Assembly (NCBI RefSeq): GCF_963583255.1
Contig: NC_084804.1
Location: 21,706,061 to 21,770,060 of the forward strand
Origin: Pyrus communis
Lineage: Eukaryota; Streptophyta; Magnoliopsida; Rosales; Rosaceae
Direction: 5' to 3'
Length of the DNA: 64,000 nt
In this document: positions 1 through 10,958 of the stretch, one piece after another
How the letters are laid out: the number at the start of each line of letters is the position of its first letter
Position numbering within the stretch: position 1 is the first letter of the stretch
Made by a program: the position numbers and the translations under genes
The notes under the pieces: model-generated
Database searches by the model: none
What the model saw: only the letters and a program-made list of their open reading frames with translations
Told to the model about the DNA's origin: nothing

Positions 1-486
1 TGAGTTCGAACTACCTTGAGCATAAATTGAAGAAGAGAGGATTGGAAAAGACATAATAGAGGAATTAAATGGCGAGGAGAGAAAAAGATAGGGAGAGGGC
101 GAGGGTGAGGAGGTGAGGAGAGAGAAGAAAGAGAGGGTGACAAGGGAGAGAGTAAAAAAATACATTGAGAAGGTGTGGACCGAGGGAAGAATGAGGTGAT
201 GAGAGAGATAAGACAAAAGGTGAGGTGAGAGATGAGATAGGGTGAGGACGTGGGGAGAGAAGAAGAGATTAGGAGAGAGAGAGAGAGAGAGCAGGAAAAG
301 ATGTGTAGGAGAGAGAGCAGTAAAAGGACAAAAAAACTCTAAAAACTCACTTTTAGTGTTTTTAAGAAATAGCCTATGTTTTTAAGTTAGTTTTGAATCT
401 AGTTTTTAAAAAGAATCCTATCAAACAAAAATTCAAAGTCTAAAACTTAAAAAGTGTTTTTGAATTAAAAAGTTGAACTCAAGCAT
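1..486. other. gene-free, purine-rich spacer
   Basis: No gene is supported here. Roughly the first 330 bases are strongly G/A-rich on the plus strand and include a short GA microsatellite near 272-291. The rest is AT-rich with short A and T runs. It may be degenerate repeat, but I recognise no family. Confidence 0.5.
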
Positions 487-1193
487 CAGGCCAATATGTA
501 ACAGTAATTAGCAAAGTCATGTTCATCCGATCGAGGTAAGCTTTTCTGATGGTTTCATGTGATGAAATCTAAAAGTGCATTTGCTCCAAACATGCACAAA
601 ACAAATACACAACAATGCCACAGAGGAGAAAACACCAATTTGAAGATCAACAACCAACCTTTTCTTATTGGTTTCCAATGAATCATTAACTAACTCTGCA
701 TTGCAATCATCAAACATTTTTCAAGCCAATAAGTCAATGGATGAACAATCAACGACACGTTTTGTTACAGAACAATTTCAACGAATGCCTCAACTAAAAA
801 AAGACTGGGTAAAAACTCAAAAGATAGAAGGGGTACACGAAATGATGAGATGATGGTAACTAACACCTATGCTGGTAATGAATTAGGCATATGTCTAAGA
901 TATATGTGTACAACCTGTATAGTGTCATTTGAATACGCACTAAAGTGATAGGAATCCTTACGAATAACATGTTGGAAAAAAATCAACTACTCTGTTTATT
1001 GTTGTTAACTTCGTTGGCACGAATTGAGAAAAAAAGGTTAGGACTTCAGAACCCTCTCAATGGCAGCAACATAGAACTCCTTTGGCATGGTACCAACCAG
1101 ATTCACATTTCTTCCCATTCTTGAACAGCAAAACTACAGGCACAACCTTAATTTCATAGTCCTCAACAACCTGCAAATCAACATCTATGTTAA
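487..1193. repeat. segmental duplicate of the thioredoxin 3' region (copy 1)
   Basis: This 0.7 kb segment aligns in the same orientation with 8441-9153. Both start at CAGGCCAATATGTAACAG and both include the last thioredoxin codons and several hundred bases of downstream DNA. Differences are scattered substitutions and small indels, so the duplication is old. Homology stops abruptly near 1193, inside the thioredoxin coding sequence, so the breakpoint cut the gene. Confidence 0.85.
1038..1193 (-). pseudogene. thioredoxin m-type 3'-end pseudogene
   Basis: The minus strand carries a diverged copy of the C-terminal 50 or so codons of the thioredoxin gene at 8993-10090, ending at the equivalent TAA stop (1038-1040). 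The active-site half is absent because the duplication breakpoint lies at about 1193. Around 1090-1100 the copy is two bases shorter than the intact gene, which breaks the frame. It cannot make a thioredoxin. Confidence 0.8.
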
Positions 1194-1819
1194 GCCAACG
1201 TGGGAAGAAGGAAAGAAGCTGGTTAATGGGTAATTAGGGATTTATGTGAGAAATTGAGAATTTATAAGGAAATCGATGAAAATTTATATAAGTTCGATTA
1301 AGAGGACTGACTAAATTCGTACCTACTTTCCAAATTTCGAGCAAATAAAAATTGTAGATTTGGGCGTTGAAGTCTAGGGATGATTCGGTGTAGGATCCCA
1401 AACCGAAAATGGGATCCTGAATCCCAAACCGAAAATTTTAGGGACGGGAATTTGAAGACCAATCCCAAGCCAAAATTTTGGTATTCCCAATTTTTGGGAA
1501 TCCCAAAATATTTTCGGTATTTTGGGATGGTTTGGTATTCCCAAATTTCATACAAATTGAAATAGCAATCATTCATACCAAGTAAAATTAACATGTAAGC
1601 AAAATAGGATAAGTAACAAACCCAAAAATAAAATAATAAGATACAAACCTAATATGTTAGTTTCGTGTTGAAGAAATAGACACATTTGTGAGAGGTTCGT
1701 ACTGGCAAATGTTACGATAAAAGGTTATGGTTACTACCTTAGACCACACCAATTATATTGCTACTAGTAGTTAGCAACAAGTCAAATGTATAATAATACA
1801 TATATAAATATAATATATA

Positions 1820-1939
1820 GGAAATTGTTATTAGCACTCCAAAAATCACATTCTACACTCCTCACAAGTGTATTTTTCTTTCTAATTATAGAAAGTTTGG
1901 AGTGCCAAATGAGATTTTTAGAGTGCTAATAACAATTCC
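1820..1939. mobile_element. Mutator-type MITE, family A copy 1
   Basis: This is a 120-bp foldback element with inverted ends (AAATTGTTATTAGCACTCC at the left, its complement at the right). It belongs to the same family as 13740-13860, 23060-23179, 49566-49684 and 49714-49832. Flanks are AT-repeat, giving a poor 9-bp target match (TAATATATA versus ATATATATA). The clean 9-bp duplication is seen at the 13740 copy. Confidence 0.8.
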
Positions 1940-1952
1940 CATATATATATAA

Positions 1953-3060
1953 GGGATAGGTCATCAGATCAAGGGACAAATATTTTTACACTCTTTTTTA
2001 GCCTTTTGATTACAGGATATCCAATTATTCTTATTTATTCATAAAATGACATGGATGCTTATGTGGGGAACTTTAACGAAAAGCTCTCGGTACTGTTCAC
2101 TTTAACGAAAAACCACATTTTTACACTAAAAAGTCAATCCTGGTACTATTCACTTTACCCTTTATTTTGTCCTTATAGTTAAAACTCAAAGTTTTCAAGC
2201 CATTTTCATTAGTTTTCCTTAATATTATAGATAAAATAAAATTGAAAAAAACATAAAATCTAGAAAATTAAAACTAAAATTAAAAAAGGAAGAAACCCTA
2301 GTTGTACACAGTCCTCTGTCTCCCCCTTTGCTAATGTGGTTTTGCAACTTCATGTTGCAGGTTCTGCTATAGGTTGGGGTTGACAAGATGGTTAGAAAAT
2401 TGAAACGAGAGCTACAGAAATCGCAACTACCCCCGCTGCAAAAATTCCAACTACCCCTATTGCTCAACCTGCAAGCAGAGACACAGTTCAGTTAGCAAAA
2501 CATTATACGCTCCTCAAATTCAATATAGAAGATGTGCACTGACAATAGTGATCAATCAGACGTCTCTAGAATTGTTGCTTTCTTACTTAAAACCCTAGAA
2601 CATAAGTTCGAGTTCAATTGAAACACAAGAACTAACAAAACTAATTGTTTTTTTTTTTTTTTTTTTTGCAAAACCTAATTTAATCACCCCGCATATATAA
2701 ACAATAATATAGAACTTAGGGTTTCATTTTGCTTACCTAATGAAGATTCAAGAGAATAATAACTTGACTCCTTGTAGAAGGCATCAGAATTTCGTATCGA
2801 TATGAAACATGAAGTTGCAAAACCACATCAGCAAAGGGGGAGACAGAGGAATGCATACAACTAGAGTTTCTTCATTTTTTTTAATTTTAGTTTTAATTTT
2901 CCAGATTTTATGTTTTTTTTCAATTTTATTTTATCTTTAATATTATTTAAAATCCACATAAGCATCCATTTTATTTAATAAATAAATAAGAACCATTAGC
3001 TGTCATGTAATCAAAAGGCTTAAAAAGAGTGTAAAAATATTTGTCCATTGATCCTATCCC
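1953..3060. mobile_element. element with long inverted repeats (about 300 bp arms)
   Basis: The left arm (about 1953-2370) and right arm (about 2800-3060) are inverted copies of one another. Both outer ends read GGGATAGG(A)TCA and both then read ACAAATATTTTTACACTC. The arms also share a segment with CTCCCCCTTTGCT and GGTTTTGCAACTTCATG. A second MITE interrupts the left arm at about 2066-2221. The long arms suggest a Mutator-like or foldback element. The core between the arms shows no recognisable coding sequence. Confidence 0.65.
2066..2221. mobile_element. MITE family B copy 1
   Basis: This segment of about 155 bp begins TTTAACGAAAAGC and ends CATTAGTTTTCCTTA. It has a close second copy at 44815-44969, including CTTTACCCTTTATTTTGT in both. 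The right arm of the enclosing inverted-repeat element lacks it, which shows it as a discrete insertion. Confidence 0.7.
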
Positions 3061-3253
3061 AATATATAATAATATATATTATTTATTTTCAGTTCGGTAT
3101 GGGTTACCGAAAGATTGAGTAGACAATACCGAATCTCGTAACGAAATTTTGGGATCGGTTCGGTATTTTATCCCGAAAATTTTAGGAATTTTGGTTTGGG
3201 ATTGGGATTTTTTTTGGTTTGGTTAGGATTTTTGGGAATTTTTTCCAGCCCTA

Positions 3254-3665
3254 TTGAAGTCGAAGCTTGAGAGAGAATTGTGATTTTTTGGGGTTACCCC
3301 TGAAAGTCTAAAGAATGCAAAGATTATACACACACAGAGAGGAACTGTGTGACAGGGGTGAGCAAACGGGTCAAAGACCCGCGGGGTCGAGTAGTTGCTA
3401 TTCGAGGCAAGGTTCGGGGCGGGTATGAATTTACTAGAAAAGAAACTGGGTGGGGCGTGGATGTAAATAGGGGGCGAGGCATGTCCAAAACTTAGGAACC
3501 ACGGGCCCCATACCTGTCCATATAAACTGTCCATTTTTCTAGATAATATCTCCATCGTTCACCACCCTTCAATTCCAACACATATAATTCACAATTGACA
3601 CGGGCCTGCTGTTTCTCTCACAATCTCCTCAGTTTCTCAATCTCTCTCTAGTCTCTCCACAGTTA
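3254..3665. other. gene-free spacer
   Basis: No gene is supported. The reading frame on the minus strand over 3223-3555 crosses the hAT boundary and has no recognisable protein features. Confidence 0.4.
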
Positions 3666-4056
3666 GAGCATTTCCACCTCTAAAAAGAGCCCCGAGAAAT
3701 AGGCAATTCAATCCCCCAAGTGAATGGTAATTGCCTTTAGTGAACAGTAGCTGCCCAAGTGCATCTCCACCCCTAAATTGAATAGCCCAGACAATTCATA
3801 TTAAAATATTATTTATTTTTTTTATAATTTTTGTATTTTTAATTAAGCTTTTAATTGTAGCTGACGTCAGTTTGGCATCACATGGCCTAGGGGTTAGGCT
3901 AGTCGATTTTAGCCTAGGTTAGCAACTAGGCTCCCCCAGAGCCCAGTGGACTGGAATGGGGTAGAGGAGTTTTTGGGGGGGGGGGGGGGGGGGGGGATGG
4001 GAGGAGGAGATTTAATCCAATATCCCTTAGGGGATTTGAGAGGGGTGGAAGTGCTC
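3666..4056. mobile_element. Tourist-like MITE (PIF/Harbinger type)
   Basis: The inverted ends are GAGCATTTCCACCTC at the left and GGGGTGGAAGTGCTC at the right. They are flanked by the trinucleotide TTA on both sides (3663-3665 and 4057-4059). A 3-bp TTA/TAA target and GAGCATCTCCA-type ends are the hallmarks of Tourist elements. A 22-base G run (3975-3996) lies inside. Confidence 0.75.
3975..3996 (+). repeat. 22-base G homopolymer
   Basis: An uninterrupted run of 22 guanines lies inside the Tourist-like MITE. Such a tract is prone to slippage and sequencing error and could form a G-quadruplex. Confidence 0.9.
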
Positions 4057-6030
4057 TTAGACACAGACAGACTCTCCTCATTTCCTCCTCTTGACTGAGT
4101 TTCTCAATCAAACTCCTATTCTGTTTGTCTATGAGTGGGAATTGCTAGTCGTCAACTCCCTCCCTCAGCTCCTCTCAAATCAACTCAACCACCACCATCA
4201 TGTATCAGCTCTTCTCAACTTGATCGGATAGCTCCCTACCCTCCCAGCCTCCTGATGATCCTAAATCTCCTGACTCCTGACCCGTGCATCTCTGTTCCAA
4301 ATCTTCAAAAAAAGGGTATTCAATTTTAGGGATTTAGTATTGAAGAATAAATTAGGGTTTTACAGGTTTAGGGATTTTGTGTTTTGTAGATTAGGTTTTC
4401 TTTGAACTGTATGCACTGGCGAAGCCACATTAAAGGCTACCATGGGTTATAGCCTAAGTAGCTTTCAGTGAAAAAATAAAATTTTACATGTAATTTTCAT
4501 TGATTTCCGAATGTAGTCCACCATATATTTAGTCACTAATCCTAGTTCTCTCAATTTAATTATAAAAATATATAATATAGTTTACAAACCATATATATTT
4601 CTTACATCCTTTCTCATCGCTTCTTGTACATATATGTTTCAAGTTTGAATTTGTTTGAATTTTAACACATATTTGTTTAATAACGAAAAATTCTTGGCTC
4701 CCCTTTTAAAAATTTTCTTAAGCTAGCTGATACTGTGAAAAATACAATATCGGTTTTCTTTGTTTACAAGATTTAAATCTTTAAGTTAGCCCCACCCCGT
4801 GAAAAATTCCTAGCTCTACCATTAACTATGTGTTTATTTTCCCTTCAATTCACTGATCAAGAATTTTCATGTCGCTCTGTTTCATGGTTTGTAAGAACGA
4901 TCAGCAACAAAGCCACCCCATTAAGGTTGTTCCTCAATTGGCTGACACACCATGGCTGCCACATATTGTGTGTTGCGTCATGCTTCATCTTCTTCACCAG
5001 ACTTCTCATCTTCTCATCTCATATGCGCCCATTTTTCTTCCTATTTGGAATTGGATGAGGACCCCCAGTTGGAATCCGAAGAGGATCCAAAGTTTGAATT
5101 CATTGCAAACTTAAATTGAAAGAAATTGAATTGAAAGAGATTAAATTGAAATAGATTGAATTCAAAGGTGTGTGAATTATAGCCCAATATTCACCCTATT
5201 TATAGCCCAAAAAAATTCAAATCCAACGGCTAGCTGACGTCATACTTACGTCACTTAGCCGTTGGATTTGAATTTAAGTTGTAGTTTTTAAATAATAAAT
5301 TATGTTTAGCCCTATGGTTCTTTGGTCCTCGGTTGAAGACGATTTTTTGTGACAGGGCTAAAACAAGCCTTATGGCCCTTTGGCCCTCGGTTGGAGTTGG
5401 TAAGAAATATGGTCATGTACTGTTCATTAAAATATTAATTTCTTGGAGGACCAAAGGGCTAAAATGAGCCATCTGGCCAAGCTTTGGTTGGAGATGACCT
5501 TAGGTAGAGGGGAGAACCCCACCGACCTCTCTCCCCCTAATAACTAACAATCTAACCCATTAAGAATGTAATTTTTTTTTATAGAAAATCTTGGTAGTAC
5601 GAGGGAATTTTAATCTTATCCCTCATCAAACGGAAAAATGTTACAAGAAAAAAGGAGATATAAATCTCATCTCTCTTAAAGTAGAAAAATATTACAAGAA
5701 AAGAGAGGGACGTACGACCTAACCCCTCTAAAATGAAACCTCAAGGGTAAAAAACCTACAATAATGTCAATTTAGTTTTGTGTTTCATTTTTACTCTTAG
5801 ACCCCGAGCAAGGGACACATGCTTGAGTTTTTTAAGCCCTCTTTCTTTTGGATAGAAACATAGAAACGTAGAAACATTTTCAAGTTCACTTTTTTTTTTT
5901 TTAAATATCGTGCAATAATCTTGTCTATTTGTTTTTACATTTTTTATTCCCACATTTCATTGAAATATAGCAACAAAAAAAAAAAAAAAAAAAGTTCACT
6001 GATTAATTGTGTGATTTGTTTTAACTGCTA
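4057..6030. other. gene-free, repeat-derived spacer
   Basis: No gene is supported. About 4423-4826 resembles a degenerate hAT-type element: the left end reads CACTGGCGAAGCCA and the right end is a partial inverse, but no clean target duplication is visible. A perfect hairpin lies at 5214-5274. Around 5300-5510 are repeated phrases such as CCAAAGGGCTAAAA and GGTTGGAGATGACC that look like the right part of another MITE. Short ORFs here have no recognisable domains. Confidence 0.4.
5214..5274. repeat. perfect 19-bp inverted repeat hairpin
   Basis: Arms AATTCAAATCCAACGGCTA (5214-5232) and its exact reverse complement (5256-5274) flank a 23-base loop. The loop contains two ACGTCA motifs in a near-palindromic arrangement. 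The AACGGCT-type motif recurs in degenerate form near 18365, so this is probably part of a dispersed foldback element. Confidence 0.75.
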
Positions 6031-6891
6031 GCTCTGAAGCTACATTTGTAGGCAACATTGTTGAGGATATCTTAGTCCGAGTACTTGATGGCACATATTT
6101 GAATGTGGCCAAACACCCAGTTGGACTACAATCTTGTGTACAAGAGGTGAGAGAGCTTTTAGGTGTTGGAAGAAATGATCGTTGAGTGGTTGGGATATGG
6201 GGAACATCAGGAATAGGCAAGACAACAATTCTAAAAGCTGTTTATAATGCAATTGCTCAAAAGTTTGAAGGTAACTGTTTCCTGGCAAATGTTAGAGAAG
6301 CATCAACATCACGTGCAAGCATGATCCAACTTCAAAACACTCTTCTTTCTAAAATTCTTCGTGGTACAAAGTTGAAAGCTGTAGATGTTTATGAAGGAAT
6401 CAGTCTTATAAAGAAACTGTTGAGGCAAAGGAAGATTCTCTTAATTCTTGATGACATGGATGAATTGGAGCATTTAAACAACTTGGTTGAAGTTGATTTG
6501 CTCGGTGAGGATTGCTGGAATCTTATGGTGTTGAGTTGATATATAAGGTCCAGCAGTTAGAAGACGGCCAAGCTCTTGAGCTTTTAAGTTTGAATGCCTT
6601 CGGAAGAAAAGAACCTTCAGATGATTATTTGAGACTCGCACGATGTGCAATAGCCTATGCTCAAGGCCTTCCATTAGCTCTTACTCTTATAGGTTCTCAC
6701 ATGCGTAATAAAAGTATAGATCGTTGGCAAGCAATATTGGATAGTTACGATTCTTCCAAAAAAGAACCTTACAAAGGTATTCAAAGAATACTTCTGAAAA
6801 GTTATGATGCCCTGGATTATGTCTTGCAACAAGTTTTCCTAGACATTGCATGTTTCTTTAAGGGTAGAGATAAGACTATGTTTTACAAATA
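6031..6891 (+). pseudogene. TIR-NBS-LRR resistance gene fragment (NB-ARC exon, broken)
   Basis: The plus strand encodes a recognisable NB-ARC region of the TNL class. It opens after a plausible splice acceptor (TGCTAG at 6025-6030). It then shows the P-loop GTSGIGKTT, a kinase-2 motif ILLILDDMDEL, GLPLAL and the RNBS-D block FLDIACFFKG. Three lesions disable it. An in-frame TGA at 6183-6185 lies just before the P-loop. A deletion and frameshift near 6505-6515 removes the RNBS-B region. Two stops directly after RNBS-D (6892 on) leave no LRR. No TIR exon was found upstream. In the intact family these are intracellular immune receptors. Confidence 0.85.
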
Positions 6892-7881
6892 ATAAGAAGT
6901 TCGAAGCTCAAACCTGCAAGAGAGACCATCAAACTTTTTCACTAGAATTTGCATACGTCTGTGGTTCTTATTGCACAGATTTATTTCTTTGCGGGTAGAT
7001 AATTTAATAATTTTACACATATATATAATAATCAAAGGTTATTTTTGGAATAATAATGGGTGGGGAAATAACATTTTAATTTTTTAACTTTTAAGATGCG
7101 TGGGATTATAATGTTGGTGAGAAAATAAGATAATGAGGTGAGTCTAAGAGCTCTCTTAAAATTTTGAGAAATTGACAAAAATGGCATTTTCTTGTTCTTG
7201 AGACCAAAATAGGACAAACCAGCTATGCATACTCTAGCTCCTCATGCACAAAAATTGTAATGACAAAAATACCCACACATAAATTGTAAAAGCTCACAAT
7301 TGATGACATCATTTTTCTGAATTCGAAGAGAGGGATGTAGAGAGATAACTTTGAATTTTGGATTTTTGGGTTGAGATCTGATTTCAAAGAGAGGAAAGTA
7401 GAGTTCTGAAGAGTGAGGTTGGGAGTTTTTGGTTGAGCCTCATAACTATGGGCTCTAATTTCGAACACAGAGATGTAGAGAGAGCTCAGAAGAGTGAGGT
7501 CGGGGTTTTTAGGTTGAGCTCATATTTGTGAGCTTTGTGTGATTCTCCCATAACCAAACACAAAAAAGTCTTCCATCCTTGGAGATAACACATTTGTACC
7601 AAATTTTCCGTTTTTGGCTAGAAATTTCCATTTTTTCCAACGACCGAAGTTTCGGCAAACATATTTAGGCACCCAGGCATCTGCTTCGTTTTGGAGACTA
7701 CTAAGGTAGGGTGTTTAATTCCAAGTTCCTTCATTAATGATGTATTAGGTTTTTTGTAAGATTAAGTTCAATTAGGGTTTTGTTTCATGTTTGATTTTTC
7801 ACATGCTAGAATTCGCAAATATCATGGGACAATCTTACCCTAGGAAGTTTTTTAGCACTTTGAAGCATGCTTAGAGAAATT
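6892..7881. other. gene-free spacer with imperfect direct repeats
   Basis: No gene is supported. Around 7390-7530 a phrase containing AGAAGAGTGAGGT and TTTTTGGTTGAGC or a variant occurs twice about 75 bases apart. The rest is AT-rich. Confidence 0.4.
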
Positions 7882-8182
7882 TCAAACACAACTACCACCT
7901 TTACTATCCCATAACCAAGTTGATTTGAGTATCAAAACGAAGAGAGACCATCCAAACATGAGAATTTGAGGATCCCTTACCAATCTTAGCAAAAGCATCA
8001 TAAACGAAATTCGCTTCACAAAAAACATGTTTAAACTCCACGTTATGAAACCGACAAGCAATCTTTGGGATACTCTCAGTGGCATCGATTAAGGCCCGCC
8101 CGTCAACAACAAGAATGTCTGAAATACCAATCTTCGTAGCACCCGGCACACACGCATCTGATGACAAAGGCACTTGCTGCAT
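7882..8182 (-). pseudogene. LINE-type RNase H domain remnant
   Basis: The minus strand encodes a fragment resembling the C-terminal half of the RNase H domain found in plant non-LTR retrotransposons. It has an ILVVDGRALIDA stretch followed by CRFHNVEFKHVFCEANFV and DAFAKIG, matching the usual EAN-x-VAD-x-LAK end. No reverse transcriptase is adjacent. It is a short relic. An independent domesticated RNase H-like gene is possible but unlikely at this length. Confidence 0.6.
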
Positions 8183-8440
8183 GCAAATTTACTTGAGTAA
8201 TCATGGGAAATGTTCTCTTACCTAGTATTACGAGTGACGAGAAAGAACTGAACTTTTATGGCTACGAGTAATTTTTCAAGGTTCGATTTCCTCCAACATA
8301 ACTCCACAAAAAGCATAAATATTTAAGCTATTACCTGGTTTGAACAGCTGTAAAGAGTCACCCATAAAGATAACTGTGTTATACCGCTAAGGCGAATAGA
8401 TCAGATGACTCAGGTCCACCCACAAAAACCAGGAACGCAC

Positions 8441-9153
8441 CAGGCCAATATGTAACAGTAATTAGCAGAACAGTGTTCATCCGCTCGAGATAAGCTTTTC
8501 TGATGGTTTCATGTGATGAAATCTGCAAGTGCATTTGCTCCAAACATGCACAAAACAAATACACAACTATACCACGGAGAAGGATAAAACACCAATATGA
8601 AGATCAACAATCAACCTTTTCTTATTGGTTTCCAATGAATCATTAACTAACTCTACATTGCAATCATCAAACATTTTTCAAGCCAATAAGCCAATGGATG
8701 AACAATCAACGACACGTTTTGTTACAGAACTAGTTTCAACAAATACCTCAACCAAAAACAGACGGGGTAAAAACTCAAAAGATAGAAGAGGTGCACGAAA
8801 TGATGAGATGACAGTAACTAAGAGCTATGCTGGTAATGAACTAGGCATATGTCTAAGATATATATGTACAACCTGTATAGTCTCATTTGAATACGCACTA
8901 AAGTGATAGGAATCCTTACGAATAACATGTCGGAAAAATTCAACTATGTTGTTGATTGTTGTTAACTTCTTTGGCACGAATCGAAAAAAAGGTTAGGACT
9001 TCAGAACCCTCTCAATGGCAGCAACATAGAACTCCTTCGGCATGGTACCGACCACAGAGTCACATTTCTTCCCATTCTTGAACAGCAAAACTACAGGCAC
9101 AGCCTTAATTTCATAGTCCTCAACAACCTGCAAATCAACATCTGTGTTGAGCA
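8441..9153. repeat. segmental duplicate of the thioredoxin 3' region (copy 2)
   Basis: This is the partner of 487-1193, in the same orientation. It includes the intact 3' coding end of the thioredoxin gene and its downstream flank, so it is presumably the source of the truncated copy. Confidence 0.85.
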
Positions 9154-10090
9154 CATAGCACTTGAGCTTCCCAGCATATTCAGCCGCAATTTCATCAATC
9201 ACCCGGTGCACCATCCTACACGGCCCACACCAGCTCGCATAAAATTCAACGAGGACAGGGGTCTCACTGTTGATGACTGATTTGTCCCATGAGTCTCCAG
9301 TAACCGCCGGAGCTGCATATATACAAACATAATACGGTTAAGAGACAAACCCGAACATCCCCAACATACATACACACCAATCTCTCACAATTAGGATGGA
9401 CAAAATGTATTTAAAAGACGCGGGTTAGGCCAGCCGGAAAGGGGCCCTCCATCCGACTTAGAATCCCTTCCCCGTAGATTTGAGTACTTTAAAATATCGT
9501 CTTGTTAAAAAAAAATCCAGTGGGATCTACTCTCACATCAGTTCCCAGAAACAAGTAATCCATCAATTTATGTTTAAACATGTATCCAATCACCAAAACA
9601 GGCAGATAGATAAACCCAAATCTTACCATTCAAAACCAAATTTTAAGCATCGAAGGAAAGTTTTGGGGCCAAATTGTTGGATACCCAAATGCTAAGATGC
9701 CTCGAGGAAACTACCAATCGGAGGCATAAAGCACACAAATTATTCCCACAAAACCAAAACATTTTGCATCCATAAAATTAACTTTCAGATACACAATTCA
9801 ATCAATCAATCAATGGCGGACCAAACAAGAAGTGACGAGCAAAAGAAAAATGGATTAGATCTAACAGAGGAGGGAGATCAGAAAACACCTTTGGATTCGC
9901 GAACGGAGAGGATCTTGAGGCTGCGAGGAGGAACATTTGGAAGGCCGACGATGAGTCCCCGTTGGGGCTGCTGCAATCGGAAAGGGAATGAGAGATTTGG
10001 CGGAGAGTGGGAGAGGAGAGGCGAGAGCATTGGGTTTTGGATGGCGGGGGAGCGTAATGAAGTCGAACAGTGGAACGTGGAGGCGGCCAT
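8993..10090 (-). CDS. thioredoxin m-type, chloroplastic (TRX m3-like)
   Basis: Two exons (10090-9889 and 9312-8993) encode about 173 residues. Exon 1 gives a Ser-rich N-terminus without acidic residues near the start, as expected of a plastid transit peptide. Exon 2 carries the whole fold: [14 protein letters not shown] with the redox dithiol Cys-Gly-Pro-Cys, then VLNTDVDLQ, the cis-proline motif KAVPVV, and an FKNGKK turn. It would reduce disulfides on target proteins in the stroma using electrons from ferredoxin-thioredoxin reductase. The splice AAAG|GTGT to TGCAG|CT keeps frame through a split Ala codon. A CT-rich tract (10117-10147, plus-strand GA) lies just upstream of the ATG. Resemblance to the m3 class (Arabidopsis GAT1, linked to plasmodesmal transport) is from recalled family features; another m-type is possible. 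Confidence 0.9.
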
Positions 10091-10115
10091 GGCAGCTCAG
10101 CAGCAGCAGCAGAGG

Positions 10116-10116
<1 letters not shown>

Positions 10117-10147
<31 letters not shown>
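10117..10147 (+). repeat. GA microsatellite in thioredoxin 5' leader
   Basis: A GA dinucleotide run lies immediately upstream of the thioredoxin ATG. In the mRNA sense it reads as CT repeats, a common 5' UTR feature in plants. Confidence 0.9.
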
Positions 10148-10150
<3 letters not shown>

Positions 10151-10390
10151 TGGTTGGTTGGTTTCTGGTGCGATGAGGACGTGAGGGAGTGGAATGGGGA
10201 TTTTGGGCAGGTATGTTTTTGATGATGAATGATCAAGTGACAGCGATTGGTGGAGAACAAGACAAGTGTGGGGCCTGCTGTTTTAAATGGGATATAATTG
10301 ATGATTTGGGATTTGGGATTTGGGATTTGGATTTTGGATTGATGGGAAAAGACAAAAAAAACAAAATAACAAATGGTGAAAAAAAGCTGG

Positions 10391-10463
10391 CACGCCCGGT
10401 GGGATTCGAACCCACAATCCTTTGATTAGAAGTCAAATGCCTTATCCATTAGGCCACGGGCGC
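10391..10463 (-). tRNA. tRNA-Arg (anticodon UCU)
   Basis: A 73-nt cloverleaf folds on the minus strand. The acceptor arm GCGCCCG pairs with CGGGCGT, with a terminal G-U. The D arm includes TGGCCTAATGGATAAGGC. The anticodon loop CTTCTAA gives UCU, and the T arm carries GGTTCGAATCC. There is no intron. Discriminator base is G and CCA is not encoded, as in eukaryotes. It lies about 300 bp upstream of the thioredoxin ATG on the same strand. Confidence 0.95.
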
Positions 10464-10958
10464 TGTTGTTACTACTACTTACTTTAATCTCTTATATTTT
10501 TATTTCTATAATATATAAGTTGACATCACATTACCCTGATGTCCTATCTCAAATTGTTAACAAACTTTCTCATTTTTCATCAAGACAAAGCTCTGGATTC
10601 GTTTTTATGGCAAACCTGTAATATCACTTGCTCTAATTTACTTGAGTTGGAATTCATACTTATTGTAAGGGAGTAAGGTAGGACTCAAACTTATGTGTAC
10701 CGGAGTAAATGCATTGCCCTAACCTACTCCAACCCATATCAAAGCTCTTGATAGAAAATAGGAACATGCATCAAGTTTGTTGAATTGATTCTCACCATTA
10801 ATAAAAAAGAAGAAAAAAGGTGGTTGAATTGATGTAGTGAGATAATCGTGGCCAACAACACTTAAGAGAACATTTGAATAAACAAGCACCAAGCATTTTG
10901 GCTGCTAAGGGTTTTCATTCACATAGCTCCATTGTATCAATTCATAACTACATCTACG
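10464..10958. other. spacer between tRNA-Arg and the MCCB 3' end
   Basis: No gene is supported. The part next to 10958 should contain the MCCB 3' UTR on the minus strand. Confidence 0.5.

Larger units (their letters stand above)
1375..3253. mobile_element. non-autonomous hAT-type element with nested insertions
   Basis: The ends are inverted (TAGGGATG at the left, TAGGGCTG reading inward from the right) and are flanked by an exact 8-bp direct repeat, TTGAAGTC, at 1367-1374 and 3254-3261. An 8-bp target duplication is the signature of hAT transposition. The subterminal parts are rich in repeated CCCAAACCGAAA and GGTTTGG-type motifs, typical of plant hAT ends. No transposase reading frame is present. 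The interior holds a Mutator-type MITE (1820-1939) and a long-inverted-repeat element (1953-3060), so it served as a landing site after insertion. Confidence 0.8.

Noticed and set aside
9802..10260. 152-residue minus-strand ORF
   Set aside because: It is another frame over thioredoxin exon 1 and its CT-rich leader; the correct frame splices to the WCGPC exon.
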